From Kitasatospora sp. NBC_00315 (GTDB lineage Bacteria; Actinomycetota; Actinomycetes; Streptomycetales; Streptomycetaceae), in the NCBI RefSeq assembly GCF_041435095.1, contig NZ_CP108025.1, forward strand, positions 3,100,001-3,164,000: a stretch of DNA of 64,000 nucleotides, written 5' to 3'. The notes under the pieces were generated by a model. That model was not told the DNA's origin. It made no database searches and worked only from the letters and a program-made list of their open reading frames with translations. This document shows, one piece after another, positions 25,894 to 34,760 of the stretch (position 1 is the first letter of the stretch; every line of letters begins with the position of its first letter). Made by a program: the position numbers and the translations under genes.

Positions 25894-26183
25894 GGTGGCT
25901 GACCTCTAGTTCTCTCTGTGCGATCCGCCCGGCGTGGGCGGTTTCGGGCACGGCGGAGCCCGGCGCGACGAGGCGCTGGGCGTGCCTGGGGGGGAGCCGC
26001 TGCGCGGGCCCGGGTGGGTGGGGAGGAGGAAGCGGACGGTTCGGCCGGCGGCGCGAGCGCCTCGGTCGGCAACGCGTGACGATGGTGCGGCTGGAGTGAG
26101 GAGGCGGCAGCGTGCGCCTGAACAACCACCGGTGCAGAGCGTGCAGGTGGCTTCCCGGCCCGCGACGGGGCACCGAGGGAGGG
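25894..26183. other. Long 5' untranslated region of the sulphur operon
   Basis: Between the hairpins and the monooxygenase start I see no convincing gene. A GTG-started frame on the plus strand at 26112 has a good AGGAGG but no downstream partner. G-rich tracts occur near 25990-26040. Confidence 0.5.
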
Positions 26184-26220
26184 TCTCCGAAGGAGAAGGG
26201 CCGGTCAGATCAGACGGCCC
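26184..26220 (-). promoter_or_regulatory. Attenuator-like hairpins after the leader peptide
   Basis: On the minus strand, 10 bp past the leader stop, lies GGGCCG-N11-CGGCCC (26198-26220), followed at once by TCTCC-N3-GGAGA (26184-26196). Two adjacent hairpins between a short Cys-containing peptide and a sulphur operon are the arrangement expected of an attenuator. No T tract follows. Confidence 0.45.
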
Positions 26221-26230
26221 GCTGCCGGAA

Positions 26231-26308
26231 TCAGCCGCGACATGCCGCTGACCACACTCGACCGAAGTCGATGTGGTCGCGGGTGACCAGGGGCTGCTCG
26301 GCGTACAT
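26231..26308 (-). CDS. Cys-Arg type actinobacterial leader peptide (25 aa)
   Basis: ATG at 26306-26308 opens a 25-codon frame; the residues run MYAEQPLVTRDH, then IDFGRVWSAACRG and TGA. This fits the actinobacterial leader-peptide pattern L-T/S-R-R-x-H-V-D-L-x-R-x-x-S-A-x-C-R that precedes sulphur-metabolism genes. It lies ahead of the flavin monooxygenase/ABC operon on the same strand. No SD is present, and a TTGACG-N18-TCAACT promoter ends 7 bp before the ATG, so translation is probably leaderless. The role would be cysteine- or arginine-sensing attenuation through ribosome stalling near the C-terminal Cys codon; that is inferred from the family. Confidence 0.75.
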   Translation of the reverse strand: MYAEQPLVTRDHIDFGRVWSAACRG

Positions 26309-26315
26309 GGGTCAC

Positions 26316-26345
26316 AGTTGAGCAGTCATCGGTGGAATCCGTCAA
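26316..26345 (-). promoter_or_regulatory. Promoter of leader peptide and sulphur operon
   Basis: Minus strand TTGACG, 18-bp spacer, TCAACT, then 7 bp to the leader ATG. The -35 is near consensus; the -10 is weak. Confidence 0.5.
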
Positions 26346-26394
26346 CCACTGTCCATCAACCGGCCGCTGAGGGCCCCGACGGACGGCGCCGCCC

Positions 26395-26425
26395 TTGACA
26401 CCCACCGATCGGTCATGCGTACGAT
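26395..26425 (+). promoter_or_regulatory. Sigma-70-type promoter of the divergent permease
   Basis: Perfect TTGACA (26395-26400), 19-bp spacer, TACGAT (26420-26425). Transcription would begin near 26432, leaving about 100 bp of leader. It is back to back with the leader-peptide promoter. Confidence 0.6.
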
Positions 26426-26535
26426 CCTTCCGGAGTGAGTGCACGCCGGCCGCGTTGAGGGACGCGGTACGCGCGACGGCAGTACGTGACGACGCCCCGC
26501 CTGCCCGCACCTCCTCCACGCCTGGAGCCCTCCTC

Positions 26536-27609
26536 ATGGCCACCCCGCAGGACGTCCTTCCCGTCACCGGCCCGCCTCCGCGCCTGCTGGGCAACCCCGC
26601 AGCCACCACCGACCGCGCCACCGCCGACCGCGTCACCGCCGACCCGCAGCCCGGCGACGGCGGCCGACTGCCCGACGCCCTCACGGACGCTCCGATCGTC
26701 GCCCGCCGGCGCCCCTGGCAGCTGGTCTCGGCGGCCGTCGCGCTGCTCCTGCTCGCCATGGCGGTCAACTCGGTCGTCCGCAACAAGGCGTTCCAGTGGG
26801 GGGTGGTGGCCGACTACTTCACCTCCACCTCCGTCCTCGACGGCCTGCTGCTCACGCTGTGGCTGACCGCCGCCACCCTGTCGCTGGGGTTCGTCCTCGG
26901 CACCCTGCTGGCCACCATGCGACTGTCCGCCAACCCGGTCCTGCGCACCATCAGTTGGGGCTACGTCTGGCTCTTCCGATCGACGCCGCCGCTGGTCCAG
27001 CTGCTGTTCTTCTTCAACATCGGCGCCCTCTACCCGACCCTCGGCCTGGGCATCCCGTTCGGCCCGGAGTTCGTCACCTTCCGGACGGTCAACCTGCTCG
27101 GGCCGACCCTCACCGCCGTGATCGGCCTGACCCTGCTGGAGGCCGCGTTCGCCGCCGAGGTGGTGCGCGGCGGCATCCTCTCCGTCGACCGCGGCCAGCT
27201 GGAGGCCGCCCAGGCCCTCGGGCTCGGCCGGGCCCGGGTGCTGCGCCGGATCATCGTGCCGCAGGCCATGCGCACCATCGTGCCGACCGCGGGCAACATG
27301 CTGATCAGCGCGCTCAAGGGCACCAGCATCGTGAGCGTGCTCGCGGTCTCGGACCTGCTCTACTCGGTCCAGCTGGTCTACAACCGGACGTACCAGGTGA
27401 TCCCGCTGCTGGTGGTGGCCACCCTCTGGTACCTGCTGGTCACCTCCGTGTTGTCGGTCGGCCAGTACTACCTGGAGCGCCGCTTCGCCCGCGGCGCGAC
27501 CCGCGAGGGCCTGCCACCGACCCCGCTGCAGCGGGCCCGGGTGCTGTACGGGCGGCTGCGCTCGGCCGTCGACCAGGCGCCCTCCGGCCCCGCCGGGGAG
27601 GAGCGGTGA
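26536..27609 (+). CDS. Amino-acid-type ABC transporter permease 2
   Basis: A 357-residue permease of the HisM/GlnP class, with the EAA loop QLEAAQALGLGRARVLRRIIVPQAMRTIVP and a hydrophilic N-terminus of about 65 residues. It mirrors permease 1 of the leftward operon. The ATG at 26536 (MATPQDVL) is preferred, although the frame is open further up. It has no ATPase beside it; the ATPase at 21277 is the likely partner. Its stop overlaps the next gene's GTG start. Confidence 0.93.
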   Translation: MATPQDVLPVTGPPPRLLGNPAATTDRATADRVTADPQPGDGGRLPDALTDAPIVARRRPWQLVSAAVALLLLAMAVNSVVRNKAFQWGVVADYFTSTSVLDGLLLTLWLTAATLSLGFVLGTLLATMRLSANPVLRTISWGYVWLFRSTPPLVQLLFFFNIGALYPTLGLGIPFGPEFVTFRTVNLLGPTLTAVIGLTLLEAAFAAEVVRGGILSVDRGQLEAAQALGLGRARVLRRIIVPQAMRTIVPTAGNMLISALKGTSIVSVLAVSDLLYSVQLVYNRTYQVIPLLVVATLWYLLVTSVLSVGQYYLERRFARGATREGLPPTPLQRARVLYGRLRSAVDQAPSGPAGEER

Positions 27610-29561
27610 GCACGCTGGTGATCGTCGGCGCCGGGCCGCGCGGTGCCGGGCTGCTGGAGCGGATCGCCGCCAACTCCGCCGAACTGCTGCCCGCCGACCG
27701 GCCGTTGCACATCCACCTGGTCGATCCGTACCCGCCCGGGGCCGGCCGGATCTGGCGCCGGGAGCAGTCCCCGCTGCTGCGGATGAACTCGATGGCCGAG
27801 GACGTCACGATGTTCACCGACGAAAAGTCGACCATCGAGGGCCCGGTCCGCCCCGGCCCCTCGCTGGCCGAATGGGCCGCCCGAAGCGAGGAGTTCGCTC
27901 CCTACCGGGAGGTGGGAGACCCCGCCGTCCGGGACGAGCTGCGCACCCTGGCCCCGACCGACTTCCCGACCCGGCGGGCCCAGAGCGCCTACTTGGACTG
28001 GGTCCTGCGCCGCGCGATCGCGGACCTTCCGGCGCACATCACGGTCACCGTGCACCGGGACACCGTCCAGGAGGTCACCGGCCCGGCCGACGGACCGCAG
28101 CTGGTCCGGCTCGGCCGTCGCACGCTGAGCGCCGACCACGTCACCCTGACCATCGGGCACCTCGACTCCGCACCCGACCCGCGGCACGCCCCGATGGCCG
28201 AATTCGCCGCCCGGCACGGCCTGTTCCACCTCGCACCGGCCTACTCCGCCGACGCGGACCTCTCCGGGATAGCCCCCGGCGAACACCTGGTGCTGCGCGG
28301 CCTCGGGCTCGCGTTCGTCGATCTGACCGCGCTGCTCACCGAGGGCCGCGGCGGCCGCTTCGAGGAGACGCCGGCCGGCCTGGTCTACCACCCCTCCGGC
28401 CGCGAACCGGTGATCCACACCGGCTCCCGACGCGGCGTCCCCTACCACTCGAAGACCGAGTACCGGCTGCAGGCGGCGCCCGCGCCACTGCCCCGCTACT
28501 TCGGCCGGGAGGCCGTCGACGGCGTCCTCGCGCGCCCCGGACCCCTCGAACTACGCCGTGACTTCTGGCCGTTGATGGCGAAGGAGATCGGCTTCGGCCA
28601 CTACCACGAACTGTTCCGGGCCCACCCCGAGCGCACCGCCCTGCCCTGGGAGGACTTCCTCGCCGCGTACGACCGGCTCGACTGGTACTCCCCCGCACTG
28701 GCACGGCTGATCGACACCGCCGTCCCCGACCCGGCCGACCGGGTGGACTTCGAGGCGCTCGACCACCCGCTGGCCGGGCTGACGCTGGACAGCGGCGAGG
28801 AGCTCCAGCGGCACCTGCGGGCGTACATCACCGCCGACGCCGACCGCCGCGCCGATCCGGCCCACAGCGCCGACCTCGGCGCCTTCCTGGCGCTGCTCTC
28901 GCTCTTCGGCCAGCTGCCCCGGGTGATGGCCTCCGGGCGGCTGACGGCCCGGTCGGTCGGGCAGGAGCTGGACGAGTGGTGGTTCGGCTTCTTCAGCTTC
29001 CTCGCCTCCGGCCCGCCCGGCTTCCGGCTGCGCCAGCTGCTCGCCCTCTCCGAGGCGGGGGTGGTGCGCTTCCTGGGCGCCGACCTCGCGGTCGAACCGG
29101 ACGAGGCCACCGGCACGTTCCGCGCGAGCAGCCCGACCGTCCCCGGCCGGGTGGTCACCGCCACCGCGCTGATCGAGGGCTACCTCCCCAAGCACGCGCT
29201 CGCCCGCACCCGGGATCCGCTGCTGCGACAGCTGCACGCCGACGGGCGGATCATCGAGGAGGTCGTCCAGGACGAGGACCACACCCATCGCTCGGGGCTG
29301 CTGACCATCTCGCCCGCCGACAGCCGCATCCTGGACCCGGCGCTCGGCGGCGCCCCGCACCCGCGCCGTACCGCGCTCGGCCCGCACACCAGCCTGCGTG
29401 CGGCGGCCGCCTTCGCCCGGCCGCGCACCGACTCCCCCGGGTTCCGCCAGACCGACGCGGCCGCCCGGGCCATCCTGCGCGACCTGGCGGAACCGGCCGG
29501 GCCGGCGCAGGGCGCCCGGCCCTCGGTGGACGGTCTGGCCACGGCGGCGGCCGGGAGGTGA
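27606..29561 (+). CDS. FAD/NAD(P)-binding protein (NAD_binding_9 type)
   Basis: A 651-residue flavoprotein. The N-terminal Rossmann motif is VIVGAGPRGAGLLERIA, followed by the typical HLVDPYPPGAGRIWRREQSPLLRMNS segment. A second conserved block (HLVLRGLGLAFVDLTALLTEGRGG) lies at about residues 230-255. Related proteins are often fused or adjacent to transport and organosulphur genes in actinomycetes; it may act as an N- or S-oxidising enzyme. GTGA overlap with the permease shows coupling. Reaction not known. Confidence 0.87.
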   Translation: MSTLVIVGAGPRGAGLLERIAANSAELLPADRPLHIHLVDPYPPGAGRIWRREQSPLLRMNSMAEDVTMFTDEKSTIEGPVRPGPSLAEWAARSEEFAPYREVGDPAVRDELRTLAPTDFPTRRAQSAYLDWVLRRAIADLPAHITVTVHRDTVQEVTGPADGPQLVRLGRRTLSADHVTLTIGHLDSAPDPRHAPMAEFAARHGLFHLAPAYSADADLSGIAPGEHLVLRGLGLAFVDLTALLTEGRGGRFEETPAGLVYHPSGREPVIHTGSRRGVPYHSKTEYRLQAAPAPLPRYFGREAVDGVLARPGPLELRRDFWPLMAKEIGFGHYHELFRAHPERTALPWEDFLAAYDRLDWYSPALARLIDTAVPDPADRVDFEALDHPLAGLTLDSGEELQRHLRAYITADADRRADPAHSADLGAFLALLSLFGQLPRVMASGRLTARSVGQELDEWWFGFFSFLASGPPGFRLRQLLALSEAGVVRFLGADLAVEPDEATGTFRASSPTVPGRVVTATALIEGYLPKHALARTRDPLLRQLHADGRIIEEVVQDEDHTHRSGLLTISPADSRILDPALGGAPHPRRTALGPHTSLRAAAAFARPRTDSPGFRQTDAAARAILRDLAEPAGPAQGARPSVDGLATAAAGR

Positions 29562-29596
29562 CGGGGGCCCGGCGGGCGGCGACGTGACGGCGGGGC

Positions 29597-30571
29597 TCAG
29601 TAGGCGGGGAGCGGCGGCGGACCGGCCCCCGGCGGGGCGCCCAGCGCCGCCGCGGCCACCTGCTCGGCGCTCAGGTGGTCGGGGGCCAGCAGGATCCGGT
29701 CCATCAGTCCTCGGGCGCCGGTCCGGCGCTCCAGCTCCTTCAGGCAGACGTCCGCCTCCCGGTCGCTCTCGAAGTCCCAGACCAGCAGACGATGGACGAT
29801 CGCCACCGCCTCGGCCCAACTGAGCCCGGCGGCCCGGCCGGCCGGGCTCAGCCCCCACAGCTCGGCGTACCGGCCGAGGTCGAGCCGGGTCTCCGCCAGC
29901 AGCGGGTGTCCCTCGCCCAGCGTCTGCTGGACCAGGGGCACGACCTGCTGCAGGTGGTGCAGCGCACGGCCGACGTCGCCGGTGTCGGCGATCTGCAGCG
30001 CCAGGTCGTGCCGGGCCTTGAGCACCCGCTCGTCGTACGGGCCGAGCACCGCGGACAGCTCGGGCACCAGCGCGTGCAGCTGGAGCACCGCGACGTGCGG
30101 ATCGCCCGCGGTGCCGGTGAGGACGGCCAGTTCGTAGCGCGCCTGCAGGGTGTCCGGATCACCCGGGCCGAACGCCCGGACCAGGTCGGGCACCACCTGG
30201 GCGAGCAGCTGGTACGCGCCGGCCCGGTCGCCCGCCGCCTCGCGGTACCAGGCCAGCTCGCGCCAGGTGGTGAGGGTGTCGCGGTCGTACCGGCCCAGCC
30301 CGGCGACCATCTCCCGGGCGAGCGCCTCCAGCAGCCGCACCGCCTCGGCGCTCTCCCGCTCGCCCGCCTCCCGGCGCCGGCCCAGCAGCGCGGCCCGCGG
30401 GTCCCCGGCGACGGCCGGCCCCGATGCGGCCGCGGCGGACGCCTGCGGCGGTACGGCGGGCGGCACGGCGGGCATCGGCGGCGCGCCGGCGGGCATCAGC
30501 GGCGCGGCGAACGGCCCCTGCTGCGGTGCGTACGGCCCCGGGGGCGGCTGTTCGGCTCCGGTCGGCGGCAT
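29597..30571 (-). CDS. TPR protein related to the kinase tail
   Basis: A 324-residue cytoplasmic protein. Residues 1-75 are a Pro/Ala/Gln-rich disordered segment; residues about 85-240 form four TPR-like helical hairpins (RYDRDTLTTWRELAWYREAAGD, GPGDPDTLQARYELAVLTG, GPYDERVLKARHDLALQIAD, GEGHPLLAETRLDLGRYAE). The same unit, with the LGPxDxRTL start, forms the C-terminal tail of the kinase at 18817. GAGGAG precedes the ATG at 30571. It is divergent from the molybdopterin oxidoreductase gene. It could be a partner or substrate of that kinase; this is inference. Confidence 0.8.
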   Translation of the reverse strand: MPPTGAEQPPPGPYAPQQGPFAAPLMPAGAPPMPAVPPAVPPQASAAAASGPAVAGDPRAALLGRRREAGERESAEAVRLLEALAREMVAGLGRYDRDTLTTWRELAWYREAAGDRAGAYQLLAQVVPDLVRAFGPGDPDTLQARYELAVLTGTAGDPHVAVLQLHALVPELSAVLGPYDERVLKARHDLALQIADTGDVGRALHHLQQVVPLVQQTLGEGHPLLAETRLDLGRYAELWGLSPAGRAAGLSWAEAVAIVHRLLVWDFESDREADVCLKELERRTGARGLMDRILLAPDHLSAEQVAAAALGAPPGAGPPPLPAY

Positions 30572-30735
30572 GATCCACGGCTCCTCTGCGTCGGCGGGCA
30601 CGGCACATTCTGTCGCGCGCCACCACCGCGCCCCACACCGCCGGCCGACCCGCACCGCTGCCCGATCGAACACATGAGTGGAAGGATGGATGCCGGGGCC
30701 GGCGACGGAGCGGCCCGTACGACCCGGAGGACCCC

Positions 30736-33036
30736 ATGGCGAAGCAGGCCCCGCAGAGCGACCCGGCCCAGGACGACCCGGCGGTGACCGCGCCCGGGCA
30801 CGCGGCGGCCGGGCTCCCGGCCGTGGGCCACAGCCTGCGGATGGCGGCCGAGCAGATGAGCACCCGCCGCACCCTGGCGGTGCTGCGCAAGGTCAACCAG
30901 CCGGACGGCTTCGACTGCCCCGGCTGTGCCTGGCCCGAGCCGGACAAGCCGCACATCGCCGAGTTCTGCGAGAACGGTGCCAAGGCGGTCGCCGAGGAGG
31001 CCACCGAGCGGCGGATCACCGCCGACTTCTTCGCCGCCCACCCGGTGGCCGAGCTGGCCGGGCGCTCCGGCTACTGGCTGGGCCAGCAGGGCCGCCTCAC
31101 CGGGCCGATGCTGCTGGACGAGGGTGCCACGCACTACGTGCCGGTCTCCTGGGAGGAGGCGTTCAGGACGATCGCCGAGGAGCTCAGGGCGCTGGACACC
31201 CCGGACGGCGCCGCCTTCTACACCTCCGGGCGGACCGGCAACGAGGCGGCCTTCGCCTACCAGCTGTTCGCCCGCCGGCTGGGCACCAACAACCTGCCGG
31301 ACTGCTCCAACATGTGCCACGAGTCGTCCGGCTCCGCGCTGGTCGAGACGCTCGGGGTGGGCAAGGGCAGCGTCAGCCTGAAGGACCTGTACCAGGCCGA
31401 CCTGATCATCGTCGCGGGTCAGAACCCGGGGACCAACCACCCCCGGATGCTCTCCGCCCTGGAGCGGGCCAAGCGGGCCGGGGCGCGGATCGTCAGCGTC
31501 AACCCGCTGCCCGAGGCCGGCCTCGAACGCTTCAAGAACCCGCAGAACGCGCGCGGACTGGCCGGCCACGGCACCAAGCTGACCGATCTCTTCCTGCAGA
31601 TCCGCCTCGGCGGCGATCTGGCGCTGTTCCGGGCGCTCAACCAGCTGTTGCTGGCCGCCGAGGAGAAGCACGGCAACGTGCTCGACCGGGAGTTCATCGA
31701 GGAGCACTGCCTGGGCTTCGAGGAGTTCGCCGCCGAGGCCGCCGGCACCGACCGCGAGGAGGTCCTGAAGGCCACCGGCCTGCCGTTCGAGCAGATCGAG
31801 GAGCTCGCCTCGATGGTGCTGGCCTCGCGGAAGGTCATCGTCTGCTGGGCGATGGGCCTCACCCAGCACAAGCACGCGGTGCCGACCATTCGCGAGGTGG
31901 TCAACTTCCTGCTGCTGCGCGGCAACATCGGGCGGCCGGGCGCCGGGGTCTGCCCGGTGCGCGGGCACAGCAACGTCCAGGGCGACCGGACGATGGGCAT
32001 CTTCGAGCGCCCGTCCACGGCGTTCCTGGACGCGCTGGGCAAGGAGTTCGCCTTCGAGCCCCCGCGCGAGCACGGCTTCGACGCGGTGGAGACGATCCGG
32101 GCGATGCGCGACGGCCGGGTACGGGTGTTCTTCGCGATGGGCGGCAACTTCGTCGCGGCGACGCCCGACACCGACGTCACCGAGGCCGCGATGCGCCGCT
32201 GCCGGCTCACCGTGCACGTCTCGACCAAGCTGAACCGCTCGCACGTGGTGACCGGCGCCCGCGCGCTGATCCTGCCGACGCTGGGCCGCACCGACCGGGA
32301 CGTCACCGCCAAGGGGGCGCAGTTCGTCAGCGTCGAGGACTCGATGGGCATGGTGCACTCCTCGCGCGGGGGCCTGCGCCCGCCGGCCCCCGGGCTGCTC
32401 TCCGAGGTGGCCATCGTCTGCCGGCTGGCCCGCGCCACCCTCGGCCCGCAGGACGACACCCCCTGGGAGGACTTCGCGGACGACTACGACACCGTCCGCG
32501 ACCGGATCGCCCGGGTCGTCCCCGGCTTCGAGGACTTCAACGACAAGGTCCGCCGCCCCGGCGGGTTCGCCCTGCCGCACGGCCCGCGCGACAGCCGCAC
32601 CTTCCCGACCGCCACCGGCCGGGCCAACTTCACCGTCAACGCGCTGACCGCGCCCGAGGTGCCGCCGGGCCGGCTGCTGCTGCAGACGCTGCGCTCGCAC
32701 GACCAGTACAACACCACGGTCTACGGGTTGGACGACCGCTACCGGGGCATCACCGGCGGGCGACGGGTGGTGCTGGTCAACCCCGCGGACGCGGACCGCC
32801 TCGGGCTGGTCGAGGGCGGTCATGTGGACCTGGTGAGCGAGTGGCGCGACGGCGTGGAGCGCCGGGCAGCGCACTTCAAGGTGGTGCACTACCCGGTGGC
32901 CGAGGGCGGCGCCGCGGCCTACTACCCGGAGACCAACGTCCTGGTGCCGCTGGACTCGACCGCCGACATCAGCAACACCCCGACCTCCAAGGCCGTGGTG
33001 ATCCGCTTCGAGCCGGACAGCGGCCCGGTGGCCTGA
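30736..33036 (+). CDS. YdeP/FdhF-like molybdopterin oxidoreductase
   Basis: A 766-residue member of the DMSO-reductase superfamily, of the 'FdhA-like alpha subunit' group that includes E. coli YdeP. The N-terminal segment has C61-PG-C64 and C78. The core shows YTSGRTGNEAAFAYQLFARRLGTNNLPDCSNMCHESS, GQNPGTNHPRML and the late NTTVYGLDDRYRG and NPADADRLGL cofactor-binding segments. No Tat signal, so cytoplasmic. GGAGGA precedes the ATG. No partner subunits are adjacent; electron donor and substrate are unknown. YdeP-type proteins have been linked to acid resistance. Confidence 0.92.
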   Translation: MAKQAPQSDPAQDDPAVTAPGHAAAGLPAVGHSLRMAAEQMSTRRTLAVLRKVNQPDGFDCPGCAWPEPDKPHIAEFCENGAKAVAEEATERRITADFFAAHPVAELAGRSGYWLGQQGRLTGPMLLDEGATHYVPVSWEEAFRTIAEELRALDTPDGAAFYTSGRTGNEAAFAYQLFARRLGTNNLPDCSNMCHESSGSALVETLGVGKGSVSLKDLYQADLIIVAGQNPGTNHPRMLSALERAKRAGARIVSVNPLPEAGLERFKNPQNARGLAGHGTKLTDLFLQIRLGGDLALFRALNQLLLAAEEKHGNVLDREFIEEHCLGFEEFAAEAAGTDREEVLKATGLPFEQIEELASMVLASRKVIVCWAMGLTQHKHAVPTIREVVNFLLLRGNIGRPGAGVCPVRGHSNVQGDRTMGIFERPSTAFLDALGKEFAFEPPREHGFDAVETIRAMRDGRVRVFFAMGGNFVAATPDTDVTEAAMRRCRLTVHVSTKLNRSHVVTGARALILPTLGRTDRDVTAKGAQFVSVEDSMGMVHSSRGGLRPPAPGLLSEVAIVCRLARATLGPQDDTPWEDFADDYDTVRDRIARVVPGFEDFNDKVRRPGGFALPHGPRDSRTFPTATGRANFTVNALTAPEVPPGRLLLQTLRSHDQYNTTVYGLDDRYRGITGGRRVVLVNPADADRLGLVEGGHVDLVSEWRDGVERRAAHFKVVHYPVAEGGAAAYYPETNVLVPLDSTADISNTPTSKAVVIRFEPDSGPVA

Positions 33037-33111
33037 GACCCCGCCCACCCGGAACCCGCCCCGGTGTCGTCGCCACCGACTAGGGTGCTCCTGGCAGTGC
33101 GGAGAGGGAGC

Positions 33112-34134
33112 GTGGGCGTGACGTCACAGGAAGCGGGCTTCGACCGTTCGGTCGCACCGTTGCGAACGGAACTGCTGGCGTACTGCTACCGGATGCTCGG
33201 CTCGGCCCACGACGCCGAGGACCTGGTCCAGGAGACGTATCTGAGGGCGTGGCGGGCGTGGGAGCGGTACGACCCCACTCGCAGCTCGCCGCGCACCTGG
33301 CTCTACCGGATCGCGACGAACGCCTGCCTGACCGCCTTGGAGGCCCGCGGCCGCCGACCGCTGCCGTCGGGGCTGGTGGCCGCTTCCGACCCGCTCGGGC
33401 CGTTCGTCCAAAAGGAGAACGCCACCTGGCTCCAGCCCCTGCCGGACTCGTTGCTGGACGCGGGCGATCCGGCCGGGGCCGTGATCGACCGCAGCAGCCT
33501 GCGGCTGGCGTTCGCGGCCGCGCTGCAGCATCTGTCGGCGCGCCAGCGCGGTGCGCTGATCCTGCGTGACGTGCTCGGCTTCCCCGCGTCCGAGGCGGCG
33601 GAGATCCTCGGCACCACCACCGTGTCGGTGAACAGTTCCCTGCAGCGGGCGCGTACCCGGATGAAGGACGCGGGAATCCGGCAGGAGCGTCTCGGCGAGC
33701 CGTCCTCGGCCGAGCAGCGCGCCTGGGTCGACCGCTACATGAAGGCGTTCGAGCACGCCGACGTCGAGGGCCTCAAGCGGCTGCTCACCGAGGACGTGCT
33801 GATGGAGATGCCGCCGCAGCTCAACTGGTTCGTCGGCCGCGGCAACTACGGCCTGTTCATGGAGTGGGTCTTCGGGGCGCTCGGAACGGACTGGCGCCTC
33901 AGAACGGTCTCGGCCAACGGCCAGCCCGGTTTCGCCGCCTACCGGCGCGACGGCGACGGATACCGGCTGCACACCCTCCAGATCTTCACCGTGACCGCCG
34001 AGGGGATCAGCCGGAACTCGGTGTTCCAGGGTCCCGAGGTGTTCGCGACGTTCGGTCTGGCGGCCGGACCGGACGACCGGGGTCCTGTCGACACCGGGGG
34101 TGGCGTCCAGCCGGGGCGGCGTCCAGCCGGGTGA
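33112..34134 (+). CDS. ECF sigma factor with C-terminal SnoaL-like domain
   Basis: A 340-residue extracytoplasmic-function sigma factor. Region 2 (LLAYCYRMLGSAHDAEDLVQETYLRAWR) is at about residues 22-50 and region 4 (LSARQRGALILRDVLGFPASEAAEILGTTTVSVNSSLQRAR) near 143-183. A SnoaL/NTF2-like domain (about 205-320, VDRYMKAFEHADVEGLKRLLTEDV onwards) follows; in such families this domain replaces or supplements an anti-sigma factor. No anti-sigma gene is adjacent. GTG at 33112 has GAGGG upstream, and a TAGGGT -10-like box sits at 33081. Confidence 0.9.
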   Translation: MGVTSQEAGFDRSVAPLRTELLAYCYRMLGSAHDAEDLVQETYLRAWRAWERYDPTRSSPRTWLYRIATNACLTALEARGRRPLPSGLVAASDPLGPFVQKENATWLQPLPDSLLDAGDPAGAVIDRSSLRLAFAAALQHLSARQRGALILRDVLGFPASEAAEILGTTTVSVNSSLQRARTRMKDAGIRQERLGEPSSAEQRAWVDRYMKAFEHADVEGLKRLLTEDVLMEMPPQLNWFVGRGNYGLFMEWVFGALGTDWRLRTVSANGQPGFAAYRRDGDGYRLHTLQIFTVTAEGISRNSVFQGPEVFATFGLAAGPDDRGPVDTGGGVQPGRRPAG

Positions 34135-34315
34135 GGGTGCCGGCAGTGCGGGGCGGCCGGGCACCGCGGGCGTCTCCCGTGCCCGGACGGGGCCGCGCCC
34201 GGCCCGCCTCGGCATCCTCCGGCCGCCGGCGCGATGAGTTCCGGCCCCGCCACCGGTATGTAGTGACGAGTTCGCCGGAACACCCCGTGCGAACCGGTCA
34301 CGAGGGAGAAATCCG

Positions 34316-34726
34316 ATGTCCGACAGTCGTACGCAGGACGAGGCCGCGATCAAGGCCGTGCTGGCCGCCTCCTACCGGGCGTGGGAAGCGGGCGACGCCG
34401 ACGGCATGGTCGCCGACTACACGGCGGACGCGACCGCCGTCATGACCGGCTCGCTCCGCGACAGCCGTGACGTGATCCGCCGGAGCATGGCCCTGGGCTT
34501 CGAGGGTCCGCTCAAGGGCAGCTCGACCCGCAACAGGCAGCTCAGCATCCGCTTCCTGGGCAGGGACGGCGCGATCGTCGTCAGCGAATCCGGCATCCTG
34601 TTCGCCGGCGAGAGCGAGGTCCCGGACGCGCGCAAGGTGAACGCGACCTGGGTCCTGGAGAAGCGGGACGACCGCTGGCTGATCGCCGCCTACCACAACA
34701 GCCCGGTGGTGGCGCCCGGGAACTGA
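34316..34726 (+). CDS. SnoaL/DUF4440-like protein (SgcJ/EcaC type)
   Basis: A 136-residue NTF2-fold protein (AIKAVLAASYRAWEAGDADGMVADYTADATAVMTG, and C-terminal WVLEKRDDRWLIAAYHNSP). Members bind or isomerise small hydrophobic molecules. GAGGGAG precedes the ATG. It follows the SnoaL-tailed sigma factor by 181 bp on the same strand and could sense or process the same ligand. A 26-bp hairpin ends the transcript. Confidence 0.87.
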   Translation: MSDSRTQDEAAIKAVLAASYRAWEAGDADGMVADYTADATAVMTGSLRDSRDVIRRSMALGFEGPLKGSSTRNRQLSIRFLGRDGAIVVSESGILFAGESEVPDARKVNATWVLEKRDDRWLIAAYHNSPVVAPGN

Positions 34727-34760
34727 GTCGCGGCCGCGCGGCGCGAGGTCCCGGGGGTTC

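Noticed and set aside
26112..26321. A Cys/Arg-containing plus-strand frame with a good AGGAGG and a GTG start.
   Set aside because: It lies antisense to the leader peptide and its hairpins, lacks the leader consensus, and has no gene at a suitable distance.
30496..33048. An 850-codon frame antisense to the molybdopterin oxidoreductase.
   Set aside because: Shadow frame; the sense strand carries clear cofactor motifs.
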